Made by a program: the position numbers and the translations under genes. From NCBI GenBank assembly GCA_900759385.1, contig CAAEUZ010000122.1, forward strand, positions 1-11,422: a DNA stretch of 11,422 nucleotides, given 5' to 3'. This DNA comes from an uncultured Oscillospiraceae bacterium. Lineage in GTDB: Bacteria > Bacillota > Clostridia > Oscillospirales > Oscillospiraceae. Each line of letters starts with the position of its first letter. The first letter of the stretch is position 1. Below, one piece after another: positions 1 to 5,179 of this stretch. A model generated the notes under the pieces. The model made no database searches and was not told the origin of the DNA. It saw only the letters and a program-made list of their open reading frames with translations.

Positions 1-2
1 CC

Positions 3-95
3 GCGCTCTTTCTCAGCCGCTGCTGCCTGGACCGCGGCACTTTCCTGGACGGGCTCCTGGCCATTTTTGAGGTGTCCGAAGCTGAGGCCGTCTGA
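3..95 (+). CDS. 3' end of an unidentified gene (partial, runs off the left edge)
   Basis: Thirty codons are open from the window edge to a TGA at 93-95. The C-terminal peptide begins ALFLSRCCLDRG and ends IFEVSEAEAV, which reads as an amphipathic helix with an acidic tail, as real protein ends often do. A 10-bp GC-rich hairpin begins 20 bases after the stop, and the gene would converge on the minus-strand dhaL operon. The frame is preferred over the other two plus frames because one of them stops at 68-70 and the other reads on through the hairpin with an unconvincing Arg/Ser-rich peptide. No family can be recognised from so short a fragment. Confidence 0.45.
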   Translation, partial: ALFLSRCCLDRGTFLDGLLAIFEVSEAEAV

Positions 96-115
96 TATTA
101 CTAAATCTATCATCC

Positions 116-144
116 GCCGCCGGGTTCTTGCAATACCCGGCGGC
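116..144. terminator. Perfect 10-bp hairpin between convergent genes
   Basis: GCCGCCGGGT at 116-125 pairs perfectly with ACCCGGCGGC at 135-144 across a 9-base loop. It sits 20 bases downstream of the partial plus-strand gene, where a terminator is expected. A run of Ts is lacking on either side (TTCAAAATC follows on the plus strand), so efficient intrinsic termination is uncertain. The rest of the gap, 145-260, shows nothing I can assign. Confidence 0.45.
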
Positions 145-260
145 TTCAAAATCTGATCGTTACTTATTTTCATCCAAACGCACTAATTAACATGCCGGAA
201 TATGTTCATCTTGACAATACATAACAGCAGGATGAGAGCCGGTAAAAGCGCTGAAGGCCA

Positions 261-304
261 AAAGTGCCGGGGCGCTGGGTTTGGTTGCAGCGCTCCGGCA
301 CTTT
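261..304 (-). terminator. 17-bp terminator hairpin ending the dhaL-dhaK-lsrF-VOC operon
   Basis: AAAGTGCCGG at 261-270 pairs with CCGGCACTTT at 295-304. Inside it GCGCTG at 272-277 pairs with CAGCGC at 288-293, joined by a G-T wobble (271/294), around a 10-base loop. In the minus direction the stem starts 7 bases after the VOC stop codon and its 3' arm runs into UUUU (263-260). It may also work for plus-strand transcripts, because CTTTATACTCTTTATG follows on that side. Confidence 0.8.
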
Positions 305-311
305 ATACTCT

Positions 312-635
312 TTATGCTTCCTGGTACAGCTCCAGGATAGCCCCGTCTTTCCAGACGAAGGCAAGCTTGTCGCCCTTGTCGTTGGCGTCCATAGGGCCGC
401 AGATTACGGAGTCTGCGTCGTCTATGTACTTCTGCAGGTCGTCAACTTTATATGCCACATGCGGGTTGCGGTGCAGCACCTCCGGGAAGGGGGTGCCCTC
501 CTCGAATTTCAGGTACTCTATCTTGTAGTCGTAGTCATCTACGTTGCTGACCCAGAATCCGGCGCCCTCGTTGTGGACCATTCCGGGCTTCTTGTTGGTA
601 ATGGGAATACCGATGTGCATGTATTCAGCGGACAT
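312..635 (-). CDS. Small VOC-fold (glyoxalase/bleomycin-resistance superfamily) protein
   Basis: This 107-residue protein has the length and strand pattern of a single VOC module pair. The usual metal-ligand positions appear to be filled: His7 in YMHIGIP on the first strand, His59 in NPHVAYKVDDL, and Glu102 in ILELYQ on the last strand. It may therefore be a metal-dependent isomerase, epimerase or lyase acting on a small oxygenated substrate. The ATG at 635 is chosen because a perfect AGGAGG (643-648) lies 7 bases upstream; an in-frame GTG at 662 would add nine residues but has no better ribosome site. It is the last gene of the operon, 69 bases after the LsrF-like gene. By analogy with the lsr pathway it could do the isomerisation that LsrG performs in E. 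coli, although LsrG has a different fold. That role is inference; the VOC fold is fairly secure. Confidence 0.72.
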   Translation of the reverse strand: MSAEYMHIGIPITNKKPGMVHNEGAGFWVSNVDDYDYKIEYLKFEEGTPFPEVLHRNPHVAYKVDDLQKYIDDADSVICGPMDANDKGDKLAFVWKDGAILELYQEA

Positions 636-666
636 AGCGTTTCCTCCTAAAGGCTCCTGCACAATC

Positions 667-692
667 GGGCCGGGGCAGGCTGTCCCCCGCCC
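667..692 (-). other. Intercistronic hairpin between the lsrF-like and VOC genes
   Basis: GGG (667-669) and CGGGG (671-675) pair with CCCCGCCC (685-692), with C670 bulged, around a 9-base loop. This gives an 8-bp GC stem in the only sizeable gap inside the operon. No T run follows in the minus direction, so it is more likely to protect the upstream mRNA or tune expression of the VOC gene than to terminate. Such a structure could also be a chance product of GC-rich sequence. Confidence 0.35.
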
Positions 693-704
693 GCGCAGCA
701 GGGC

Positions 705-1589
705 TTATTTATTGTGCTTTATCTCCTGGTAGACCTCAAAGGCCTGGCTGGGGGTGTAGCCCTCATGCACCACCTTGCCTATGGCCTGAGCCATGCCGGC
801 CGGGCAGTCGGACTGGAAGATGTTGCGCCCCATGTCCACGCCGTGCGCGCCGTCGCGTATGGCCTTGTACGCCATCTCGAGCGCGTCGAGCTCAGGCAGC
901 TTTTTGCCGCCGGCTATCACTATGGGCACCGGGCAAGCCGCCGCCACGTGCTCAAAGCCGTCGCAGTAATAGCTCTTGACTATATTGGCGCCGTTCTCGG
1001 CCAGGACGCGGGTGGCCAGCAGGAAGAACTTCTCGGTGCGCTCCATATCCTTGCCCACGGCGACGACGCCCAGCGTCGGGATGCCGTAGCCGGAAGCGGC
1101 GTCCACCGTCCGTGCAAGCAGCTCCAGCGAACGGCTCTCGCCCGGCGCGCCGATGAATGTCTGCACCGCGACGCAGTCAGCGTCGGCGCGTACGGCGTTC
1201 TCCACGTCGCAGGCGATGCCGCCGCCGTTGGACATGTCGTCAAAGAGCACGGTGGAATCATATGTCACGCGCACGCATTTCGCCACGCGGGCAGCCGGGG
1301 ATATGCAGGTGCGGAAGATGCCGCGGGTACCCATAAGCACGTCGACATGGGGGATCAGCGGGGGTATCACCACGTCGATGCGCTCCAGCCCGGACGTGGG
1401 CCCCATGATGTAGCCGTGGTCAAAGGCCAGCATGACCGTGTTGCCGGACTTGGGGCTGAATATGCGGGCCAGGCGGCTCTTCATGCCAAAATCACAGTTG
1501 GCGGCGCCTTTTACGTAAAAGCCCTCCTGCGCTGCCGGTATGTCCAGGTGATAGTCGTGAGCTGCCTTGTTTCCGATGTTGTCGGCCAT
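705..1589 (-). CDS. LsrF-like 3-hydroxy-5-phosphonooxypentane-2,4-dione thiolase / class I aldolase
   Basis: This 294-residue protein resembles E. coli LsrF (291 residues) along its whole length. Shared blocks include FGMKSRLARIF (34-44), TVMLAFDHGY (51-60), GPTSGLERID (63-72), DVLMGTRGI (83-91), CPVPIVIAGGKKLPE (219-233) and GVDMGRNIFQSD (250-261). Lys205, in NIVKSYY, aligns with the Schiff-base lysine Lys203 of E. coli LsrF. LsrF transfers the acetyl group of a phosphorylated AI-2 derivative to CoA, giving acetyl-CoA and DHAP; its fold is the DhnA/FbaB class I aldolase barrel. AAGGAG at 1597-1602 lies 7 bases before the ATG, and only 3 bases separate it from dhaK. The context of kinase, SorC regulator and VOC protein supports catabolism of a phosphorylated keto-compound, but no lsr transporter is present, so AI-2 itself may not be the substrate. 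The family call is strong; the exact reaction is uncertain. Confidence 0.88.
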   Translation of the reverse strand: MADNIGNKAAHDYHLDIPAAQEGFYVKGAANCDFGMKSRLARIFSPKSGNTVMLAFDHGYIMGPTSGLERIDVVIPPLIPHVDVLMGTRGIFRTCISPAARVAKCVRVTYDSTVLFDDMSNGGGIACDVENAVRADADCVAVQTFIGAPGESRSLELLARTVDAASGYGIPTLGVVAVGKDMERTEKFFLLATRVLAENGANIVKSYYCDGFEHVAAACPVPIVIAGGKKLPELDALEMAYKAIRDGAHGVDMGRNIFQSDCPAGMAQAIGKVVHEGYTPSQAFEVYQEIKHNK

Positions 1590-1592
1590 AGC

Positions 1593-2591
1593 TTACTCCT
1601 TGCTGTACGCGGGGGTGTGGCAGGAGGTGTTCCAAAGGCGGAGCGTCTCGTCGTCCCACTTGGCGATATTCATCTGGAATCCGCCGGCCTCCTGCACGGT
1701 GAGGATCTCACCCACCATGCTGGCCACTACCTCAACGCCCTTGTCGCGCAGGAATTCAACGGTGTCCTTGAACAGCACCAGCATCTCCATCATGGTGGTG
1801 GCGCCGCAGCCGTTTATCATGACAAAGGCCTTGTCCCCGGCCTTGAGGCCTAGCTTGGAGCTGAGCGCCCCGGCCACGGTGGCGACGGTGTCCTTTGAGG
1901 ACATCATCGGCACGCGCACGCCGCCGCCCTCGCCGTGCTGTCCGGCGCCTATCTCCATCATGTCCGTCTCGCCGAGGTCGCCGAAGGGCATCCCGTTCTG
2001 CGGATGCGTGGCGTCGGTGGACTTGACGGTGATGGAGGCCATGTTGTCGGCGTAATGCTGGGCGATCTCCGCCACCTCGTCGAGGTTCTTGCCCTCGCGG
2101 GCGGCAGCGGCGGCGATGTGATAGAGCGCAACGGCGCCGGCAAGGCCGCGCTTGTTGTCCTCGCCGTTGGGGTCATACTGTATCTCTTCGCCGGTGACGA
2201 CCTGGCGGAAGTTGAGTCCGGCCTTCTGAGCCAGCTTTATGGCCTGCTTGCCCGCGAGCTGGTCGCCCGCGTAGTTGAGCGTGAGCAACAGCACGCCGTG
2301 GCCCTTGTCAGCGCGCTTCATGGCCTCGAACACCAGCTTGGCGTTCGGCGCGGCAAAGATGTCGCCGACGGCCTGGATGTCGAGCATGCCCTTGCCGACG
2401 AAGCCGGCCTGTGCGGGCTCGTGGCCGGAGCCGCCGTAGGTGACGATGGTCACGCGGTCGGCAGTCTCCAGATCCTTGCTTATAACCAGATGCCCGTCAA
2501 CCGTCAGGATGTCGGGGTAGGCCAGGCCCAGGCCGACAAGCTCTTCGTCGGTGATGGTCTCAGGGGCGTTGATAAACTTCTTCATTTTCAT
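1593..2591 (-). CDS. dhaK: Dihydroxyacetone kinase substrate-binding subunit DhaK (or related keto-sugar kinase)
   Basis: DhaK binds dihydroxyacetone or a related short ketose covalently, while DhaL supplies the phosphate. From the ATG at 2591 the protein has 332 residues (E. coli DhaK: 356). The GGSGHEP loop (53-59, His57), Asp110 in NYAGD and the substrate-binding His219 in GQHGEGG match E. coli His56, Asp109 and His218. The C-terminal DDETLRLWNTSCHTPA (313-328) is also typical. The start at 2591 is preferred because AGGTGG (2600-2605) lies 8 bases upstream; an ATG at 2624 abuts the dhaL stop, adds 11 residues and lacks a ribosome site. It lies 33 bases after dhaL and 3 before the lsrF-like gene. 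The family also includes kinases of L-erythrulose and other C3-C5 ketoses, so the true substrate may not be dihydroxyacetone. Confidence 0.9.
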   Translation of the reverse strand: MKMKKFINAPETITDEELVGLGLAYPDILTVDGHLVISKDLETADRVTIVTYGGSGHEPAQAGFVGKGMLDIQAVGDIFAAPNAKLVFEAMKRADKGHGVLLLTLNYAGDQLAGKQAIKLAQKAGLNFRQVVTGEEIQYDPNGEDNKRGLAGAVALYHIAAAAAREGKNLDEVAEIAQHYADNMASITVKSTDATHPQNGMPFGDLGETDMMEIGAGQHGEGGGVRVPMMSSKDTVATVAGALSSKLGLKAGDKAFVMINGCGATTMMEMLVLFKDTVEFLRDKGVEVVASMVGEILTVQEAGGFQMNIAKWDDETLRLWNTSCHTPAYSKE

Positions 2592-2624
2592 AGTTAATAC
2601 CACCTGTTCAGAGTTTTGGTTCAT

Positions 2625-3230
2625 TCACTCGGCAAGTCCGCGGAAAAAGCAGGCCATGGACACAGCTCCGGCATCGGGAGTGCCTATGGTCTGTTCGCCA
2701 TAGCTCTTTGCCCGGCCGAATTTGGAGACGAAATTCTTGGAGTTCTCAGCACCCTCGGCAGCTGCGGCGGCCGCGGCGGCAAACAGCCCGGCCTCATCGC
2801 TGCCCTCGTACGCCCCGACGGCCTCCGTGGCCGGGATCAGCGCGTCCATCATGGTCTTGTCGCCCACTTTGGCGCCGGAAATGTCCTCAAGGGCACTGAG
2901 CGCATGGGCAAACATGTCCTTCAGCCCCTCGATGCTGATTTCGTCACCTTCCGCCGCGCCCTCCTGCAGGCCGTCCAGCCACGTGTTCCAGAGCGGCACG
3001 GCGCTGCCGCCGTTGAGCTCCATGACGGCCATGGCGGCGTCGTCCAGCATTGACTGTATGCCGCCCTCGGATGCGGACACCGCGCCGGAAATGGCGCCGG
3101 CAATCTTGCTCATGGTCAGGCCGTGGTCAGCGTCTCCGAAGCGGGCGTCAATATCGCTCAGCTCCTGCTCGGCAGCGGCAACCGCTGCGCATGCGTTTTG
3201 CAGCCTGAGCGCAAGTTCAGCTTTGGTCAC
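2625..3230 (-). CDS. dhaL: Dihydroxyacetone kinase nucleotide-binding subunit DhaL
   Basis: DhaL is the phosphoryl-transfer subunit that works with DhaK. The 201-residue product carries the metal/nucleotide motif DxxxxGDADHG (Asp28, Asp33, Asp35, His36), which matches Asp30, Asp35 and Asp37 of E. coli DhaL. It also has VGDKTMMD (122-129) and the late block YGEQTIGTPDAGA (177-189). The glycine loop reads GGSAVPLW (74-81) where E. coli has GGASGPLF, a small departure close to the nucleotide. Translation starts at GTG (3230) with AGGAGG (3239-3244) 8 bases upstream. It is the first gene of the operon, an order (dhaL before dhaK) opposite to the common dhaKLM. No DhaM gene is visible, so the phosphate may come from ATP directly or from a PTS-type DhaM encoded elsewhere. 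Confidence 0.9.
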   Translation of the reverse strand: MTKAELALRLQNACAAVAAAEQELSDIDARFGDADHGLTMSKIAGAISGAVSASEGGIQSMLDDAAMAVMELNGGSAVPLWNTWLDGLQEGAAEGDEISIEGLKDMFAHALSALEDISGAKVGDKTMMDALIPATEAVGAYEGSDEAGLFAAAAAAAAEGAENSKNFVSKFGRAKSYGEQTIGTPDAGAVSMACFFRGLAE

Positions 3231-3265
3231 TGCTTACACCTCCTCTCCCGGCACGGCTTTACGGG

Positions 3266-3289
3266 GTTGAGCCGGTACCTGTGTTCAAC
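3266..3289. promoter_or_regulatory. Interrupted inverted repeat in the dhaL leader
   Basis: GTTGA at 3266-3270 and TCAAC at 3285-3289 form a 5-bp inverted repeat, with a GGTACC palindrome (3274-3279) close to the centre. It lies between the predicted transcription start (about 3306) and the dhaL ribosome site. It could be an extra protein-binding site or a small RNA hairpin. The arms are short and the central palindrome is one base off the dyad, so the case is weak. Confidence 0.25.
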
Positions 3290-3295
3290 GCTTTT

Positions 3296-3309
3296 GTTAC
3301 GTTCGTAAC
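3296..3309. promoter_or_regulatory. Palindromic candidate operator D (GTTACG-TT-CGTAAC) over the dhaL start site
   Basis: Six-base arms GTTACG and CGTAAC flank a 2-base centre. The site starts 3 bases downstream of the predicted -10 box, so it would cover the transcription start of the dhaL operon, a classical repressor position. It fits the GTTAC-N4-GT pattern seen at three other places around the sorC and dhaL genes and is the most symmetrical copy. Binding by the adjacent SorC-family regulator is inference. Confidence 0.55.
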
Positions 3310-3312
3310 TAA

Positions 3313-3341
3313 ACGTTAGCACACATGGTTACTTATGTCAA
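3313..3341 (-). promoter_or_regulatory. Predicted sigma-A promoter of the dhaL operon
   Basis: On the minus strand a perfect TTGACA (3341-3336) is followed after 17 bases by TAACGT (3318-3313) with an upstream TG, giving an extended -10 (TGCTAACGT). The -10 itself matches only three of six consensus positions, so a regulator or the TG extension may matter. The predicted start is near 3306, leaving a leader of about 75 bases before the GTG of dhaL. Confidence 0.6.
3328..3341 (+). promoter_or_regulatory. Candidate operator A (GTTAC-N4-GT family) overlapping the dhaL -35 box
   Basis: The plus strand reads GTTACTTATGTCAA, preceded by G. Together with sites B and C it fits GGTTAC-W-W-ATGT with no mismatch. 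It overlaps the entire -35 hexamer of the predicted dhaL promoter. Its centre is 32 bp from palindrome D, about three helical turns. Confidence 0.5.
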
Positions 3342-3403
3342 TATCCAAAGTCAATTCCCCCATAATGAACAAAAACCATCCTCTCAAGTTGGCATAACAG
3401 CAC

Positions 3404-3444
3404 AAAACCTCCCCCCGGAAATGACTCGCATCTCCAGGGGAAGG
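3404..3444 (-). terminator. Possible weak terminator after the sorC-family gene
   Basis: In the minus direction CCTTCCCC (3444-3437) can pair with GGGGGAGG (3415-3408), 8 bp including one G-U, and TTTT follows (3407-3404). The loop is long, about 21 bases, and the T run is short. Its position 14 bases after the regulator's stop codon supports separate transcription of sorC and dhaL, but some read-through is likely. Confidence 0.4.
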
Positions 3445-3457
3445 TTACATATGTTAA
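3444..3457 (+). promoter_or_regulatory. Candidate operator B (GTTAC-N4-GT family) abutting the sorC stop codon
   Basis: The plus strand reads GTTACATATGTTAA, preceded by G, and lies directly next to the regulator's stop codon (3458-3460). Its centre is 116 bp from site A and 148 bp from palindrome D, close to 11 and 14 helical turns. An upstream auxiliary operator for DNA looping by an oligomeric SorC-family protein would fit this spacing; that is inference. Confidence 0.45.
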
Positions 3458-4390
3458 TCATTGCGTCAAAAGCTCTTCGATAACCCCGGAACGGGCCACG
3501 ATTTGAGTGAAAAATCCGGATTTCAGCGCGCCGCGCACGGCTTTCGGGCTGGTGTTCGCGGAGCACACACCGATAATGTTCGGACAGCGCTTGAGCACAT
3601 CCACCGGTATCTGTATGGCAAAGTCCTGATCCGACTGGATGACATAGCCGTCCTCATTAAAATAATATATCAGCATCCTGCCGCAGGCCCTGCGCTGCTG
3701 CAGCAGGCTGCCGTAGCGCACAAGGGAGGCAAAGTCGGGGCTGGAGGGGTAGTCGCCGATGTTGACCAGGGCCGTGTCCAGCATCTCCCACTGGCGGTAA
3801 ATGCGGCGGTAGACTTCGGTTGAGCAGAGGACCTCCTTTTCCTCCAGGCTTTCGGGGAGGGCCGGGAGATAGAGGAAATGGGGGGTGGCCCCCATCTGCT
3901 GGGCCATAAGGCGTATATTCTCGTTGGACTGATAGTTGCGGGCGGGTATGCTCGCATTCCCCACCAGCGGGCATATATCCGTTACGGTACTGCCGGACTG
4001 CGGGTTCTGCTCCAGCCAGCTCACGATCTGGCCGATGAGATAGCCCCAGCCGACGCCAAGACGCCTGGCGCCGAGCTGCTGCAAAAGCTGAAGGGCGCCC
4101 TGGGAGAGGAGGCGGTTGACATCGTCGTTGTCTCCGCTGTCCTCAACGAGAACCCCGCCCTGGACGGAGCTTATGCTCCTCAGGCGGTCCAGGAGCCGGG
4201 CCGTTTTTGTCTCCGGGTCATGGATGGTTATCTCGACCACGCCCAGCTCCCGCGCCTCTGCCAGCAGGCGGCTGACCATGGGGCGGGATATCCCCAGCTC
4301 GCGGGCTATGTCGCTCTGCTTCTGCTCTTCCAGATAATAGCGGCGGGCTACATACACAAGCCGCTTTCGTTTATCCTGACTGATATTCAA
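3458..4390 (-). CDS. SorC/LsrR-family sugar-binding transcriptional regulator
   Basis: This 310-residue protein has the length and layout of the SorC family. The N-terminal helix-turn-helix includes YYLEEQKQSDIARELGISRP (18-37) followed by MVSRLLAEARELGVV, and leads into a long C-terminal sugar-phosphate-binding domain with GVGWGYLIGQIV (112-123), PLVGN (141-145) and INIGDY-type LVNIGDY (208-214). Family members (SorC, LsrR, DeoR of Bacillus, CggR) usually respond to phosphorylated sugars. The start is TTG at 4390, preceded by AGAGGGTG (4395-4402), with no better in-frame ATG nearby. It lies just upstream of dhaL in the same direction and has its own promoter. The likely inducer is the phosphorylated product of DhaKL or a later intermediate. 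Copies of the GTTAC-N4-GT motif at both its own promoter and that of dhaL suggest autoregulation. Confidence 0.9.
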   Translation of the reverse strand: MNISQDKRKRLVYVARRYYLEEQKQSDIARELGISRPMVSRLLAEARELGVVEITIHDPETKTARLLDRLRSISSVQGGVLVEDSGDNDDVNRLLSQGALQLLQQLGARRLGVGWGYLIGQIVSWLEQNPQSGSTVTDICPLVGNASIPARNYQSNENIRLMAQQMGATPHFLYLPALPESLEEKEVLCSTEVYRRIYRQWEMLDTALVNIGDYPSSPDFASLVRYGSLLQQRRACGRMLIYYFNEDGYVIQSDQDFAIQIPVDVLKRCPNIIGVCSANTSPKAVRGALKSGFFTQIVARSGVIEELLTQ

Positions 4391-4421
4391 AGGGCACCCT
4401 CTCTATGCACTGATATAAAGC

Positions 4422-4444
4422 CGCCGGAGCGTTTATCCCCGGCG
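4422..4444 (-). promoter_or_regulatory. Leader hairpin 2 in the sorC-family mRNA
   Basis: On the minus strand CGCCGG (4444-4439) pairs with CCGGCG (4427-4422) around an 11-base loop, followed by GCTTTATATC. It lies in the untranslated leader, about 32 bases before the TTG start. The T-rich sequence after it makes an attenuator conceivable, but the T run is short. Confidence 0.35.
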
Positions 4445-4448
4445 CCGT

Positions 4449-4473
4449 CCTGAGCCTGTAAGGTGCGCTCAGG
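4449..4473 (-). promoter_or_regulatory. Leader hairpin 1 in the sorC-family mRNA
   Basis: CCTGAGC and GCTCAGG form a perfect 7-bp inverted repeat around an 11-base loop, about 30 bases downstream of the predicted transcription start. It could be an RNA hairpin or a DNA-binding dyad. It lies only a few bases upstream of leader hairpin 2 in the transcript order, so the two could fold as neighbours. Confidence 0.35.
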
Positions 4474-4479
4474 CGGAAA

Positions 4480-4493
4480 CGCACATTTGTAAC
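4480..4493 (-). promoter_or_regulatory. Candidate operator C (GTTAC-N4-GT family) downstream of the sorC promoter
   Basis: The minus strand reads GTTACAAATGTGCG, preceded by G (4494). It matches GGTTAC-W-W-ATGT exactly and lies about 10-25 bases after the predicted transcription start of the regulator gene, where a bound repressor would block its own transcription. The right half is less symmetrical than in copies A, B and D. Confidence 0.45.
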
Positions 4494-4510
4494 CTGTCAA
4501 TCACGTACAC

Positions 4511-4539
4511 AGTATATAGGAAACGTCTCAGAAAAGCAA
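4511..4539 (-). promoter_or_regulatory. Predicted promoter of the sorC-family gene
   Basis: On the minus strand TTGCTT (4539-4534) and TATACT (4516-4511) are separated by 17 bases. The -10 matches five of six positions; the -35 matches three. The predicted start is near 4504, giving a leader of roughly 115 bases that holds candidate operator C and two hairpins. Confidence 0.5.
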
Positions 4540-4589
4540 TAGCCGGGGGACGGCTTGATGCGCCGCCGGCCGGCAGCAGCCGGGAAATA

Positions 4590-4615
4590 AAAAAGGAGCC
4601 GTGAGGCTCCTTTTT
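4590..4615. terminator. Bidirectional intrinsic terminator after the deacylase gene
   Basis: GGAGCC (4595-4600) and GGCTCC (4605-4610) form a tight stem with a GTGA loop, extended by an A/T stretch on both sides (4590-4594 and 4611-4615). In the minus direction the stem is followed by TTTTTTATTT. It begins at the last base of the deacylase stop codon and ends the fbp operon cleanly. Confidence 0.88.
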
Positions 4616-5166
4616 CAATCCTGTCCGGTCAGCTCCACCACGGTCATCTCGTGGCCGGTGGCGGGCAGATACTTTTCCACCATATCCTTCGTCAGCATCT
4701 TCATGCTGGACGTATTCACGCAGGGGTGGCAGCCGAAATATTCCTGCCGCAGCACGTCGCCGTCCACAATCAGGCGCACGCGCTGACCCTTGTCGTTCAT
4801 GAGCCCCATCACGCTCACCGCGCCGGGCTTTATGTCCAGCAGTTCGAGCATGTCGTCCTCGTTGGCAAAGGACAGGCGGGCGACGCCGAGCTGCTTGGAG
4901 AGTTCCTTGGTGCGGAAGGGCTTGTCGCCCGGCATCAGCAGCAGGTAGTAATTCGTGCGCTGGCGGTTGCAGAGGAACAGGTTCTTGCATATGAGCACGC
5001 CAAGCACGGCGTCAATCTTGTTGCAGTCCTCCATGGTCATGGCGGGCATGTCCGCGTGGTCGGTACGCCAGTACTCTATGCCGAGGGCGTCCAGAAAGTC
5101 ATAGGTGCGCACCTCGCGCTCAAGCCGGCCCGTGCAGTCGGCCGGGCGGCCGTGAAAAAGTTCCAT
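4615..5166 (-). CDS. Prolyl-tRNA editing protein, YbaK/ProX (PrdX, ProXp-ala) family
   Basis: The 183-residue protein matches the free-standing relatives of the editing domain of bacterial prolyl-tRNA synthetase. These deacylate mischarged Ala-tRNA(Pro) in the cytoplasm. Visible family marks are the N-terminal helix with LEREVRTYDFLDALGI (15-30) and DHADMPAM (36-43), the conserved lysine in CKNLFL (Lys61), the KELSKQLG segment (87-94), and the GCHPCVNTSSM block (145-155) with His147 and Asn151. The ATG at 5166 has AGGAGG (5175-5180) 8 bases upstream. It is the last gene after fbp and the enoyl-CoA hydratase, with a 13-base gap and a terminator directly after it. A function in tRNA quality control is well supported at family level; substrate choice (Ala versus Cys) is less certain, though the PrdX-like N-terminus points to Ala-tRNA(Pro). 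Confidence 0.88.
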   Translation of the reverse strand: MELFHGRPADCTGRLEREVRTYDFLDALGIEYWRTDHADMPAMTMEDCNKIDAVLGVLICKNLFLCNRQRTNYYLLLMPGDKPFRTKELSKQLGVARLSFANEDDMLELLDIKPGAVSVMGLMNDKGQRVRLIVDGDVLRQEYFGCHPCVNTSSMKMLTKDMVEKYLPATGHEMTVVELTGQD

Positions 5167-5179
5167 ATGTTTTTCCTCC

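Noticed and set aside
209..214. TTGACA on the plus strand as a possible promoter
   Set aside because: No -10-like sequence lies 16-18 bases downstream, and no plus-strand gene follows.
202..528. A 108-codon plus-strand reading frame starting in the gap after the left-edge gene
   Set aside because: It reads through the operon terminator and then antisense to the VOC gene, with no ribosome site or plausible protein character.
714..1853. A 379-codon plus-strand reading frame opposite the lsrF-like gene and the end of dhaK
   Set aside because: It is antisense to two conserved genes, is rich in His/Ala/Val/Gly, and has no domain.
2592..2624. ATG at 2624 as the dhaK start
   Set aside because: It has no ribosome site, whereas AGGTGG at 2600-2605 is correctly spaced for the ATG at 2591, which also gives the usual DhaK N-terminus.
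4495..4500. TTGACA on the minus strand upstream of the regulator gene
   Set aside because: The sequence 17 bases downstream is TCCGCC, not a -10 box. The TTGCTT/TATACT pair a little upstream is better.
4469..4990. A 173-codon minus-strand reading frame running through the terminator after the deacylase gene
   Set aside because: It is a frame-shifted shadow of the deacylase gene and crosses a strong terminator; the peptide is Arg/Ala-rich and unlike any family.
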